From Fibrobacter sp. (GTDB lineage Bacteria > Fibrobacterota > Fibrobacteria > Fibrobacterales > Fibrobacteraceae), in the NCBI GenBank assembly GCA_024398845.1, contig JAKSIM010000029.1, forward strand, positions 1-34,269: a stretch of DNA of 34,269 nucleotides. Direction: 5' to 3'. The notes below the pieces were generated by a model. It was not told the origin of the DNA and made no database searches. It saw only the letters and a list, made by a program, of their open reading frames with translations. The number at the start of each line of letters is the position of its first letter. Positions within the stretch are counted from its first letter, which is position 1. Position numbers and translations under genes: made by a program. Below are positions 23,175 to 31,483 of this stretch, one piece after another.

Positions 23175-24919
23175 TGCTGTTGCATCTCCTTGTCATTGCA
23201 CCGTTCATTGCCGCTGTCCTTATGGTGGCGACTTCCAAGGAAGATCCGAAGTCTTCTTCCCGCTTGGCTATTCTGTTTGGCATCGCCTTTGTGGTGATGT
23301 CGGTGATGCTTATCGCCGCAGGGAACCAGGCTACCAATCCTATTGAATGGTTCAGAATTCCTGGTACCAAGGGTCCTGTCTATTACTACTTGTATAGTCA
23401 TGGTCTGGGCGCCTGGATGGTGTTCCTTTCTTGTGCTCTTTCGCTGGTGGCTATCATTACCGCCCGCAATACCACTTGCAAGAACTTCCGCAACTTTGTC
23501 ATTGGCATTTTCAGCCTGATGGGCGCCATGAACGGCACCTTCCTCGCTGCCGATGCCGTGCTGTTCTTCTTCTTCTTCGAAGCTATGGTGATTCCTGCCG
23601 CAGTGCTCATCGCCGGTTTCGGAGGCAAGGATCGCACCAAGGCTGCCATGACGTTCGCGATTTACACCTTGGTTGGCTCTGCCCCCATGATGGTCGCTTT
23701 GTGGTACTTGCTCACCATCTCCGATAACTCCCTGCTGCTCTCTTTGGCTGTCGCTTTGCAGAGCTTGCCCGAAGGCACGCAGACTGCTATCCTCGTGAGT
23801 TTCCTCCTGGCCTTCCTTGTGAAGACTCCGATTTTCCCGTTCCACGGCTGGCAGGCGATTACTTACGCTGAGGCTCCGGCTCCGCTTTCTGCAATCCTCA
23901 CGGGTGCAATGAGTAAGGCTGGTGTGTTTGGCTTTATTGCCTGGATTCTCCCGATATTCCCGCTCTCCATGAGTGTGGTGAATGCAATGATGTGGCTTGG
24001 CCTCGTGACTGCTGTGTACGGCGCCTTGATGGCCCTTCGCGCAAATGATGGCAAAAAGCTTTTGGCCTTTAGCTCTATGAGCCACCTTGGTCTTGCTGTG
24101 GCGGGCGTGTTCAGTCTTTCTGAGGCTATGCTCCCGGCAGTGCTCGTGCTCCTCGTGGCCCATGGCATTTCGGCTGGTGCACAGTTCTTCTTGATGGGTA
24201 TTGCCGAACGTATGGCCGGTACCCGTGAACTCGATAAGCTTGGCGGTCTCGCTAGCAAGAATCCGGTGTTCAGCACGCTCTTTGGCGCTGCGGGCATTAT
24301 GAGCCTTGCCGTTCCTGGTACTGCAGGATTTATCGGCGAATTCACCGTGCTTCTCTCCCTGTGGGATATGGGCCCGTTCCCGGCTCTCGTCATGGGCTTT
24401 AGCATGATCCTTTCCGCCGCTTACATGCTTCGCTTTATCCAGAAGGTTATCTTCGGCAAGCAGGCTCGCGAATACGAAGAGGGGACGCGTACGTCTGGTT
24501 TGGAAGGTGCCGCTATTGGCGTTATGACCATTCTCCTTTTGGTGTTTGGTTTCCATCCGGCGTTCATCACCAATTCTCTCCACTTGTTCGATGAACAGGC
24601 TGTGGAACAGATGGCCGATGTGAATAAGGCTGAAGGCGAAGAAACTGCTACCGAAACCATGGAAATGGACGAGGACGAAACCCCGATTCAGGCCATGTCT
24701 GCCGAAGAGCTTGCACAGCTCGATTCTACGCTTGCCGCTAACGGCTTTAGCGAAGAAGAACGCAAGTCTTTGATTGCCCAGATTTCTGGTGTTGAATCCC
24801 AGCTGGCTGCATCCGATTCTGTGGATGTCATTCAGGCGGCCGCCGATTCCGCGGTTATGCTTGCGGATTCTGCTAAAACAAATGTTGAAGCTCTGAATAA
24901 GGAGGCTTCCAATGACTAA
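23174..24919 (+). CDS. nuoM: NADH-quinone oxidoreductase subunit M with acidic C-terminal extension
   Basis: A 581-residue ND4-type antiporter-like subunit; usual length is about 490-510. The channel residues are there: a Glu in FFFFEAMVIPAAVLIAGF, a Lys in FLVKTPIFPFHGWQ, and HLGLAVAGVFSLSEAM in the second half-channel region. The last helix ends near residue 468 (GVMTILLLVFGFHPAFITN). About 110 residues follow that do not belong to the family: acidic and Ala/Ser/Glu-rich (MEMDEDETPIQAMSAEELAQ and similar), probably helical, with no hydrophobic anchor. By analogy with E. coli topology the C-terminus would be outside the cytoplasmic membrane, but that is inference. The last 8 bp overlap the start of nuoN. 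Confidence 0.95.
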   Translation: MLLHLLVIAPFIAAVLMVATSKEDPKSSSRLAILFGIAFVVMSVMLIAAGNQATNPIEWFRIPGTKGPVYYYLYSHGLGAWMVFLSCALSLVAIITARNTTCKNFRNFVIGIFSLMGAMNGTFLAADAVLFFFFFEAMVIPAAVLIAGFGGKDRTKAAMTFAIYTLVGSAPMMVALWYLLTISDNSLLLSLAVALQSLPEGTQTAILVSFLLAFLVKTPIFPFHGWQAITYAEAPAPLSAILTGAMSKAGVFGFIAWILPIFPLSMSVVNAMMWLGLVTAVYGALMALRANDGKKLLAFSSMSHLGLAVAGVFSLSEAMLPAVLVLLVAHGISAGAQFFLMGIAERMAGTRELDKLGGLASKNPVFSTLFGAAGIMSLAVPGTAGFIGEFTVLLSLWDMGPFPALVMGFSMILSAAYMLRFIQKVIFGKQAREYEEGTRTSGLEGAAIGVMTILLLVFGFHPAFITNSLHLFDEQAVEQMADVNKAEGEETATETMEMDEDETPIQAMSAEELAQLDSTLAANGFSEEERKSLIAQISGVESQLAASDSVDVIQAAADSAVMLADSAKTNVEALNKEASND

Positions 24920-26387
24920 TTTCATTAACCTTTTGCCGATTGTCCTTGTGGCCGCTGGCGCTCTTGTGACGCTTGCTGCCGAACCGTTCATCAAGGACGA
25001 AAATAAGCACAAGATTCTTCCTTGGGTTGCTGCTCTGTTCGTGGCTTGCGGCATGGGCGCCTTCGCTCTTGTCAATACCGACACTGTGCTCAACCTGTAT
25101 GCCATGGATCCTATCCGCCGCATGCTCGGCATTACGGTGCTTATTTGCGCTTTCCTCGGCATTGCCGGTATCCAGTGGACCTTGGGCCACGAAAAGTTCA
25201 AGGGTGGTGAAGCTTACGGGCTTATGCTCCTTGCAACTTGCGGCGCCTTGTTCATGACTCAGGCTATTGACTTTGTCGCGCTCTTCCTTGGTATGGAGCT
25301 CACGAGCTTCCCGGTGTACGCCCTTGTGGGTATTCGCCGTCATCAAGAAAATGCGGGTGAAGGCGTGTTCAAGTACTTTGTTTCGGGAGCTGTGTTCAGT
25401 GCCTTGTACCTCTACGGTGTGGCTTTGATTTATGGTGCTACCGGCAGTACGAATTTCTTTGCCTCTATTCTCGATGGTCGTGCCCCGATTTATGCTGTGG
25501 GTATCCTCTTTGTGATTTTCGGTTTGCTCTTTAAGGCCGGTGCTGCTCCGTTCCACTTCTGGGTGGCCGACGTTTATACGGGTGCATCTGTTGCCGTGAC
25601 GGGCTTTATGGCCGCCGTGGTGAAGGTTGGGGCTCTCGCGGCTCTTGGCTCCGTGTGGCTAGGACTCCTGGTGACCAAGGCCAATACGGCTCCTGCCTGG
25701 AATTTGGCTGAACCGGTGACGATTGGTAGCCAGTCTCGTTCTTTGTACCTGGTGGTGCTCATCGTCGCAGTGCTCTCGATGGTCATTGGCGCCTTTAGCG
25801 GTCTTGCTCAAAAGTCCATCCGCCGCATTTTGGCTTTCTCTGCCGTGATGAATGCTGGCTTCATTGTGATTGGTTTCTTGCTTCCGAACTATGCCAACAA
25901 TGGTTCCGTGCAGCTCGGCCCCATGGCGTACTTCCTTATGACCTATGCCGTTGCCAGTGCAGGTGCTCTTACGGGTATTGCCTACTTGGCTGGTAAGGAC
26001 GACAAGAACGAAACCCTCGATGACCTCCAGGGTGTCGGCCGCAAGCGCCCGTTCGTGGCACTTGGCGTTGCCGTTTGCCTTGCAAGCCTTGCTGGTCTTC
26101 CGCCGGTTGCCGGTTTCCTTGCCAAGTTTACGCTCTTTACCGATGCGTTCTCTGCTGGCCTTGGCAAACTCGCCGCCTTCGGTTTTGCACTCTCCCTCGT
26201 GGCTGCCGTATACTACCTGCGCGTGGCTTACGTGCTGTTTGCACCGCGTAAGTGCGAATGCGAAGAGAAGTGCTGCTGCAAGTGCACAAGCTCTGCCTTT
26301 GGCTATTTGCTCAAGTTTAGCGTAGCTATGGCAGCCCTGGTGCTTCTTGCCGTGAGCATATTCCCGGGCGTGGCTTTGATTGGCTAA
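24912..26387 (+). CDS. nuoN: NADH-quinone oxidoreductase subunit N with cysteine cluster
   Basis: A 491-residue ND2-type antiporter-like subunit. Family motifs include FLGMELTSFPVYALVGIRRH, EGVFKYFVSGAVFSALYLYG, LFKAGAAPFHFWVADVYTGA and the second-half GLPPVAGFLAKFTLF. The last extramembrane loop (residues 446-460), between YYLRVAYVLFAP and the final helix, contains C448, C450, C454, C455, C456 and C458, six cysteines in eleven residues. The corresponding loop of E. coli NuoN has none. By E. coli topology the loop would face the cytoplasm. It is the last gene of the operon, with an intrinsic terminator 38 bp after the stop. Confidence 0.95.
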   Translation: MTNFINLLPIVLVAAGALVTLAAEPFIKDENKHKILPWVAALFVACGMGAFALVNTDTVLNLYAMDPIRRMLGITVLICAFLGIAGIQWTLGHEKFKGGEAYGLMLLATCGALFMTQAIDFVALFLGMELTSFPVYALVGIRRHQENAGEGVFKYFVSGAVFSALYLYGVALIYGATGSTNFFASILDGRAPIYAVGILFVIFGLLFKAGAAPFHFWVADVYTGASVAVTGFMAAVVKVGALAALGSVWLGLLVTKANTAPAWNLAEPVTIGSQSRSLYLVVLIVAVLSMVIGAFSGLAQKSIRRILAFSAVMNAGFIVIGFLLPNYANNGSVQLGPMAYFLMTYAVASAGALTGIAYLAGKDDKNETLDDLQGVGRKRPFVALGVAVCLASLAGLPPVAGFLAKFTLFTDAFSAGLGKLAAFGFALSLVAAVYYLRVAYVLFAPRKCECEEKCCCKCTSSAFGYLLKFSVAMAALVLLAVSIFPGVALIG

Positions 26388-26425
26388 TATTTTGAAGCCC
26401 TGCCTGGGCTGGGCCCTGTTTAAAT

Positions 26426-26457
26426 GCCTCCGGTTAAATGCCGGGGGTGTTTTTTTA
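26426..26457 (+). terminator. Intrinsic terminator of the nuo operon
   Basis: CCTCCGG (26427-26433) pairs with CCGGGGG (26441-26447) through one G-U pair around a 7-nt AT-rich loop, and is followed by TGTTTTTTT. It lies 38 bp after the nuoN stop. Confidence 0.85.
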
Positions 26458-26481
26458 TTGAAAATAGGTGTCCGTTTGGTG

Positions 26482-26703
26482 AAAATGGGTATAAACTGGG
26501 AAAAATTTGATGCTTTATACCCATTTTTTTGAAAGTTGAATGGCGAGAAATGTGTGATTGGTGGTGTTTTGGGTATAAATGGGGAGGTGGTGAGTGTTTT
26601 ATACCCATCTCGGCCGGGGTTATTGGTGCTGCTAAATAAAATTTGAATAATTTGTGTGTAAAACTGGGTATAAAAGGTTGCTGAACAGGTGCGTTTATAC
26701 CCA
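26482..26703. repeat. Three evenly spaced GGGTATAAA / TTTATACCC inverted repeats
   Basis: Three units share the arms TGGGTATAAA and TTTATACCCA but have unrelated centres. The core coordinates are 26487-26522, 26571-26606 and 26666-26702, spanning 36, 36 and 37 nt with central loops of 18, 18 and 19 nt. The first unit extends to a perfect 14-bp stem (AAAATGGGTATAAA at 26482-26495 with its complement at 26514-26527). Successive units begin 84 and 95 bp apart, about 8 and 9 helical turns. The last unit ends 4 bp before the -35 box of ispF, so an effect on ispF transcription is possible. The unrelated TTAGTCAC array at 436-641 has the same layout. Confidence 0.85.
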
Positions 26704-26706
26704 CTT

Positions 26707-26735
26707 TTGGGAAAAAGGCTGAAATTTTCTATATT
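26707..26735 (+). promoter_or_regulatory. Promoter of ispF
   Basis: TTGGGA (26707-26712) and TATATT (26730-26735) are separated by 17 bp. The -10 ends 7 nt before the ATG at 26743 and there is no ribosome-binding site, as expected for a leaderless transcript. Confidence 0.55.
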
Positions 26736-26742
26736 AAGCACT

Positions 26743-27243
26743 ATGGAAAAAGTTTATCGTACCGGAATTGGTTTCGACGTTCACAAATTGGTGGAAGGTC
26801 GCAAGTGTATTATTGGCGGGGTGGATATCCCGTACGAAAAGGGCCTGCTTGGCCATAGCGACGCAGATGTGTTGCTGCACGCCATTAGCGACGCGCTCCT
26901 CGGGGCGGCGGGCCTCGGCGACATAGGTACGTATTTCCCGGACACAGACCCGGCGTTCAAGGGCGCCGATAGCTTGGAACTCCTCCGCAAGGTGGGCGAG
27001 GAAGTCAAGAAGGCCGGCTACGAGATTGTGAACATCGATGCCGTGGTGATTTGCGAACGCCCGAAGGTGAACCCGCACAAGGATGCCATGAAGGCGAATA
27101 TCGCCCGCGTGCTCGGACTTGACGTACGCCAGGTGGGCATCAAGGGCTCGACGACCGAAAAACTCGGCTTTACCGGCCGCGGGGAAGGCATTGAAGCCCA
27201 GGCCGTTGCAACGCTGTTTGGCGACATTTTTGGCAACCGATAA
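26743..27243 (+). CDS. ispF: 2-C-methyl-D-erythritol 2,4-cyclodiphosphate synthase
   Basis: A 166-residue homotrimeric enzyme of the MEP pathway that cyclises CDP-methylerythritol 2-phosphate, releasing CMP, on the way to isoprenoid precursors. The zinc ligands D12, H14 (GFDVHKL) and H46 ([10 protein letters not shown]) keep the spacing of E. coli Asp8, His10 and His42; [12 protein letters not shown] and [20 protein letters not shown] are intact. Length is normal. The frame is open further upstream to 26689, but ATG 26743 starts the homology and follows the promoter. It is a single gene, not fused to ispD. Its last four codons and the following terminator are partly duplicated at 31484 (see findings). 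Confidence 0.97.
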   Translation: MEKVYRTGIGFDVHKLVEGRKCIIGGVDIPYEKGLLGHSDADVLLHAISDALLGAAGLGDIGTYFPDTDPAFKGADSLELLRKVGEEVKKAGYEIVNIDAVVICERPKVNPHKDAMKANIARVLGLDVRQVGIKGSTTEKLGFTGRGEGIEAQAVATLFGDIFGNR

Positions 27244-27256
27244 CCATTTGAAAAAC

Positions 27257-27296
27257 ATAAAGTTACGTAATTTAATGCGTGACTTTATCGTTTTTT
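27257..27296 (+). terminator. Intrinsic terminator after ispF
   Basis: ATAAAGTTACG (27257-27267) pairs with CGTGACTTTAT (27278-27288) at 10 of 11 positions around a 10-nt loop, followed within 2 nt by TTTTTT. It lies 13 bp after the ispF stop. Confidence 0.75.
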
Positions 27297-27376
27297 CCCC
27301 TCTTTTTTGCTATCTTTTTTACAAATTTTTTTGACTTTATGCTGGACAGATTTCCGGTGTAAGTTAAGGAGGGGAT

Positions 27377-30300
27377 ATGCTAAAAAAAAGCACGTTTACA
27401 TTCTTGTATACTCTGCTAGCCATGGCCGGAATTAGCGCGGCTGCCACGATAACACCTGTAATACCCAATCAAGATAATGGCGACTGCTACTTAATTGGCT
27501 CTGCTGCCGAACTTTACGGATTTGCGGCTATCGTGAACGGAACTGGCGGCCATACTGCAAACCCCGAGGTTTGTGGCGAGCTCACCAGTAACATTGTGGT
27601 GAACGAGGACGTTCTGACCTCGGCTGGTGAACTGAATAAAGCCCCCACAGGAGGCTTTTTAGAGTGGACTCCGATTGGAAATAAGAATAATCCGTTCCGG
27701 GGATGGTTCTATGGTGAGGGCCACACCATCAGCGGGTTGTATTTCAATAACTCGGGAATGGACAATGTCGGCTTGTTCGGCTATACATCTGGAAAGGTCA
27801 CTATCGACGGCGTTGGAGTGGTGGATTCGTATTTCAGTGGAAACAAAAATGTTGGTGGTATAGTTGGTCGAGCTGCCGTAGAGAAAACAAAAACGTTGTC
27901 TGTGACAAATTCGTATAACATGGGTTCGGTAATAGGAACCAGTAATGTTGGCGGGCTCGTTGGTAAAAATGGAAATGTTAAATTCTCATATAATACAGGC
28001 TCTGTAACAGGAACCGAAAATGTCGGTGGTCTTGTTGGTTCGAATATTGAAAATCAAAAAAATGATTTCGAAATAAATGACTCCTATAATGTTGGTCTTG
28101 TGAGTAAGGGGGATGGCTCGGGGAACTTTGTGCTGGGCGAAGGATGTCCTACGGATTCCCTAACTAGCGCTGTAAGGAATGTTTATTATCTCGAAGGTTT
28201 TGGTGATGAGTGCCTTGGCGCAATTTCGATGACCTCGCGTGAATTTGCTGAAGGCTTGGTTGCTAGTATGTTGCACAATGATAGTACCGTCTTGGGCGCT
28301 GACATTTGGGGCCAAGTTGTGGGGAGTGATAAAACTCCGACGTTAACAGGAGAAATCAAGTTTTTACTCAGTGAAGGCTGCTTTGAAATAGCAAGTGAAG
28401 AAGACCTTTACTTTTTTGCTGTTGCTGTAAATAATGGTGTTGATTCTGATGTTTGTGTCAAGCTTACTAAGAACATCGTGGTGAATAAAAATGTGCTTGC
28501 AAACGTAAATGCCGATGGGTCGCTAAAAGACGGTGTGAATGTTAAGAAGTGGATTCCGATTGGAAATAAGAATAATCCGTTTCGGGGATGGTTCCATGGT
28601 CAGGGCCACACCATCAGCGGGCTGTACTTCAATGATGCTTATGCTGATGATGTAGGTTTGTTTGGCTATGTTTCTGAATATGTCACCATTGATAGTGTGG
28701 GTTTGGAGGATTCGTACATCAAGGCTTGTGATTATGTCGGTGGCCTTGTCGGTTTTGCTCGTGGCTCGTTGACCATAAGCGACTCTTACAATGCAAGTTC
28801 CGTGAATACCCGAGGTTCTAGTTTTGGAGGCCTTGTTGGTGGTGCCGTTGGCACTCTGTCTATAAGCAATTCGTATAACGTGGGCTCACTGAATGGTGTC
28901 TATTGGGGTGGTGGTCTTGTTGGGAATGCAGATGCATTGATTGTCAGCAATTCGTACAATGCAGGTCCCGTTTATATTAGTGGCGCAGGTACTTATGTTG
29001 GTGGCGTTACTCCCTCGGTGGCAAAAACGTCGACTGTAACTAACTGCTTCAATTTTGGCACTATTAGTTATCCTACTGGCAACTGGATTAATAAAGATGA
29101 CCTTGTCGCTAAAGGTGGCGATGGTGCTGTAACGGTAACAAATAGCTTCTCTATCGGTAAAAGCAGATTTGAAGGCAATGGCGCCACGAAGATGTCTACC
29201 GATAAATTTAAAGATGGTACTGTCTTTGTTGCTCTTCGCAGCGCCGAAGGCGGCGAAGTGTGGCACCAGAGTAAAAACGACGCCTATCCGACGCTTGCTC
29301 CGAAAACAGATGCTCCCATGCATGTGATAACCTTGCATTATTCCGAAAAGGATTCTGTAGTGATTGCGTATACGGAAGGTACTGTTCTAACGCTTCCGGC
29401 AGTGGATAAAGATGGAAAATATGTTATCTGGTATGACGAGGAAGGGACGTTCTATATAGACATTCCTTTGACCGCCAATGGTGATTTGACTTTACATGCA
29501 GTTGAATTCAAATCAGGAAGTGATGGTGTTTATGAAATTGCCAATGCGGACATGCTCTATAAATTTGCTGCAATCGTGAATGGCGGCGAATCTACTGCCA
29601 AGGCTAAGCTGACGGCGAACATCGTGGTGAACAGGCGTGTGCTTGCCGGTGAGGGCGGTGTGTCGAATGTTGACGCAACAACTGGCGCTTACACAGGCTC
29701 TACAACCGGTCTCCGCAAGTGGACTCCGATTGGCAACAATTCCAATCCGTTCAATGGTACATTCGATGGTCAGGGCCACACTATTAGCGGATTGTATTTC
29801 AATGACGCCAATGAGCTTAATGTAGGCTTGTTCGGTTATGTTTCAGGAGACGAAATAGTCACTATCAGCAACGTCGGTGTAAAGGATTCCTATTTTAATG
29901 CAAAATCTGCAGTTGGTGGTGTTGTTGGCTGGGTTGATTATGCTTCGTTGGACATGAAAAATGTGTACAATGCAGCGGTTGTTGTGGGAACATCTTTTGT
30001 TGGCGGCGTTGTTGGCTATGTTGGTTTGAATTCTCAAACTTTAAGCATGACCAATGTTTATAATGTCGGCTTAATAAATTGCGAGGATGCTGGACAGGCT
30101 GGTGGACTTGTTGGTGAATTTGGGAATGATTCTGAGGAAGCTAAAGTTACAATCAAGAATTCCTACAACTATGGAGAAGTTGTCGGTGGTAATTCATTGG
30201 TTGGTTATGTTGAATCTGAATACGAAAATGTTGAAAATGTCTCCGTCTCCAACTCCTACTACCTTGGCGACGCGGCTCAGGGCGATTACGGCACGGTAAA

Positions 30301-31417
30301 GTCCTCTACCGAATTCGCTGACGGTACGGTATTCGCCGCACTGCATAGTGCCGAAGGTGGTTACGTTTGGGTGCAGGCTCCTGGCGGCAAGTTCCCGACC
30401 ATTGATATCAACGCAAGCGAGAACGCCAATATCGTTGTTCTTGACTGGTCGACTGCCGCCGATAGCATCACCCTTGCCAACGCAGGATACTCCGAAGGTG
30501 ACATTGTCGTCGTGAAGGGCGGCAAGCAGTTCTACGCCGACGGCAAAATTTATGAGGGCGTCCTTTCTGCGGAACAGATTGCAGCGATTGGCTCCAACAA
30601 TCTTTACCCGATTAGCGGTGTTAAACTTGAAAACGTTAATGGTAAACTGGTGGCAACTTTGGATGGAAATTCGTCAAAAACATTCCTGATTCCAACTGAT
30701 ATCGCTGTAAGCAAGGTTATTTGCCTACGTGATTTGATAGGGGGTATCTTCCAGACTATCATGCTTCCGTTTGACGCACCGCTCGACTCTGAAATTGGAG
30801 TCAAGTTCTACGAGTTCAAGGAAGTTGCTGCTGATTACAACGTGAAAGTTTCTACGGTCAAGGATAAAATTTTGGCGAATAAGCCGTATATTGTGGTTGC
30901 AAATTCCGGAATCACGCAAATGGAATTTGCTCCTGAAGGCGGTTTGACCCTTGTCAAGTCCACTTCAGATGTCTACGAAGTTCGAAAGGGCAATTGGGTG
31001 ATGAAGGGCGTTTACAAAACCAAAGTCTTTGATGATGATGACACTGAACTCGGTCGTGCATACGGTTTTGCCGGACAGCAACAGGACGGTACCAAGATCG
31101 GTGAGTTCGTGAAAGTTGGTGCAGAAGCTTTTGCTAGTCCGATGCGCGTGTATCTAGTGAATGACCCTGTATCGCTGGCTCGCCCGGGGCAAAATGACGG
31201 GAACAGTTTTGCCCTTATTCAAGCGGTTCCAGAAAGTCTTTCTGTCGTAAATGTTGACGACGAGGAAGATGAGACGATGGTCGTGAAACGCATTACAGTT
31301 GTTCCGACGGTTGTCCCGACAAATCGCTGGTTTGACATGAAGGGCCGCGCGCTCGATGCAAAACCGACTGCCAAGGGCACGTACTATTACAACGGTCAAA
31401 GAGTTATTATCAAGTAA
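27377..31417 (+). CDS. Large secreted GLUG-repeat protein with type IX-like C-terminal sorting signal
   Basis: A 1346-residue exported protein. The signal peptide (about residues 1-22) probably ends at ISAAA, and no lipobox cysteine follows. Three copies of one module occur: a helix-like CYLIGSAAELYGFAAIVNG start, an IVVNEDVL strand, WTPIGNKNNPFRGWFYGEG, then GHTISGLYF, VGLFGY and several GLUG motifs such as VGGLVG. The modules begin near residues 36, 331 and 715. Before module three, about residues 648-712 resemble an InlB B-repeat (LHYSEKDSVVIAYTEGTVL). After about residue 1008 comes a different beta-rich region. The ending RWFDMKGRALDAKPTAKGTY, followed by YYNGQRVIIK, fits a type A type IX secretion sorting domain. 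The likely role is a beta-helical surface or secreted adhesin; no catalytic motif was seen. AAGGAGG lies at 27366-27372. Confidence 0.88.
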   Translation: MLKKSTFTFLYTLLAMAGISAAATITPVIPNQDNGDCYLIGSAAELYGFAAIVNGTGGHTANPEVCGELTSNIVVNEDVLTSAGELNKAPTGGFLEWTPIGNKNNPFRGWFYGEGHTISGLYFNNSGMDNVGLFGYTSGKVTIDGVGVVDSYFSGNKNVGGIVGRAAVEKTKTLSVTNSYNMGSVIGTSNVGGLVGKNGNVKFSYNTGSVTGTENVGGLVGSNIENQKNDFEINDSYNVGLVSKGDGSGNFVLGEGCPTDSLTSAVRNVYYLEGFGDECLGAISMTSREFAEGLVASMLHNDSTVLGADIWGQVVGSDKTPTLTGEIKFLLSEGCFEIASEEDLYFFAVAVNNGVDSDVCVKLTKNIVVNKNVLANVNADGSLKDGVNVKKWIPIGNKNNPFRGWFHGQGHTISGLYFNDAYADDVGLFGYVSEYVTIDSVGLEDSYIKACDYVGGLVGFARGSLTISDSYNASSVNTRGSSFGGLVGGAVGTLSISNSYNVGSLNGVYWGGGLVGNADALIVSNSYNAGPVYISGAGTYVGGVTPSVAKTSTVTNCFNFGTISYPTGNWINKDDLVAKGGDGAVTVTNSFSIGKSRFEGNGATKMSTDKFKDGTVFVALRSAEGGEVWHQSKNDAYPTLAPKTDAPMHVITLHYSEKDSVVIAYTEGTVLTLPAVDKDGKYVIWYDEEGTFYIDIPLTANGDLTLHAVEFKSGSDGVYEIANADMLYKFAAIVNGGESTAKAKLTANIVVNRRVLAGEGGVSNVDATTGAYTGSTTGLRKWTPIGNNSNPFNGTFDGQGHTISGLYFNDANELNVGLFGYVSGDEIVTISNVGVKDSYFNAKSAVGGVVGWVDYASLDMKNVYNAAVVVGTSFVGGVVGYVGLNSQTLSMTNVYNVGLINCEDAGQAGGLVGEFGNDSEEAKVTIKNSYNYGEVVGGNSLVGYVESEYENVENVSVSNSYYLGDAAQGDYGTVKSSTEFADGTVFAALHSAEGGYVWVQAPGGKFPTIDINASENANIVVLDWSTAADSITLANAGYSEGDIVVVKGGKQFYADGKIYEGVLSAEQIAAIGSNNLYPISGVKLENVNGKLVATLDGNSSKTFLIPTDIAVSKVICLRDLIGGIFQTIMLPFDAPLDSEIGVKFYEFKEVAADYNVKVSTVKDKILANKPYIVVANSGITQMEFAPEGGLTLVKSTSDVYEVRKGNWVMKGVYKTKVFDDDDTELGRAYGFAGQQQDGTKIGEFVKVGAEAFASPMRVYLVNDPVSLARPGQNDGNSFALIQAVPESLSVVNVDDEEDETMVVKRITVVPTVVPTNRWFDMKGRALDAKPTAKGTYYYNGQRVIIK

Positions 31418-31483
31418 TTGAAAAACGAAAGTTGAGAAGGCTATCTTATTAGTGCTTCAAAATAACGAAGTTCAGACTGCAAA

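Larger units (their letters stand above)
26388..26742. other. 355-bp non-coding region between nuoN and ispF
   Basis: No coding frame is credible in either strand. The region holds, in order, the nuo terminator, three TGGGTATAAA/TTTATACCCA hairpins (26482-26703) and the ispF promoter. Confidence 0.7.

Noticed and set aside
23171..25201. 676-codon open frame on the minus strand across nuoM and nuoN
   Set aside because: It is antisense to two well-supported genes, has no family motif and a composition (His, Glu, Arg, Lys rich) typical of a reverse-frame shadow of membrane proteins.
26482..26703. Possible CRISPR or MITE remnants
   Set aside because: The arms are short and the centres unrelated; there is no common element end and no target-site duplication around the units.
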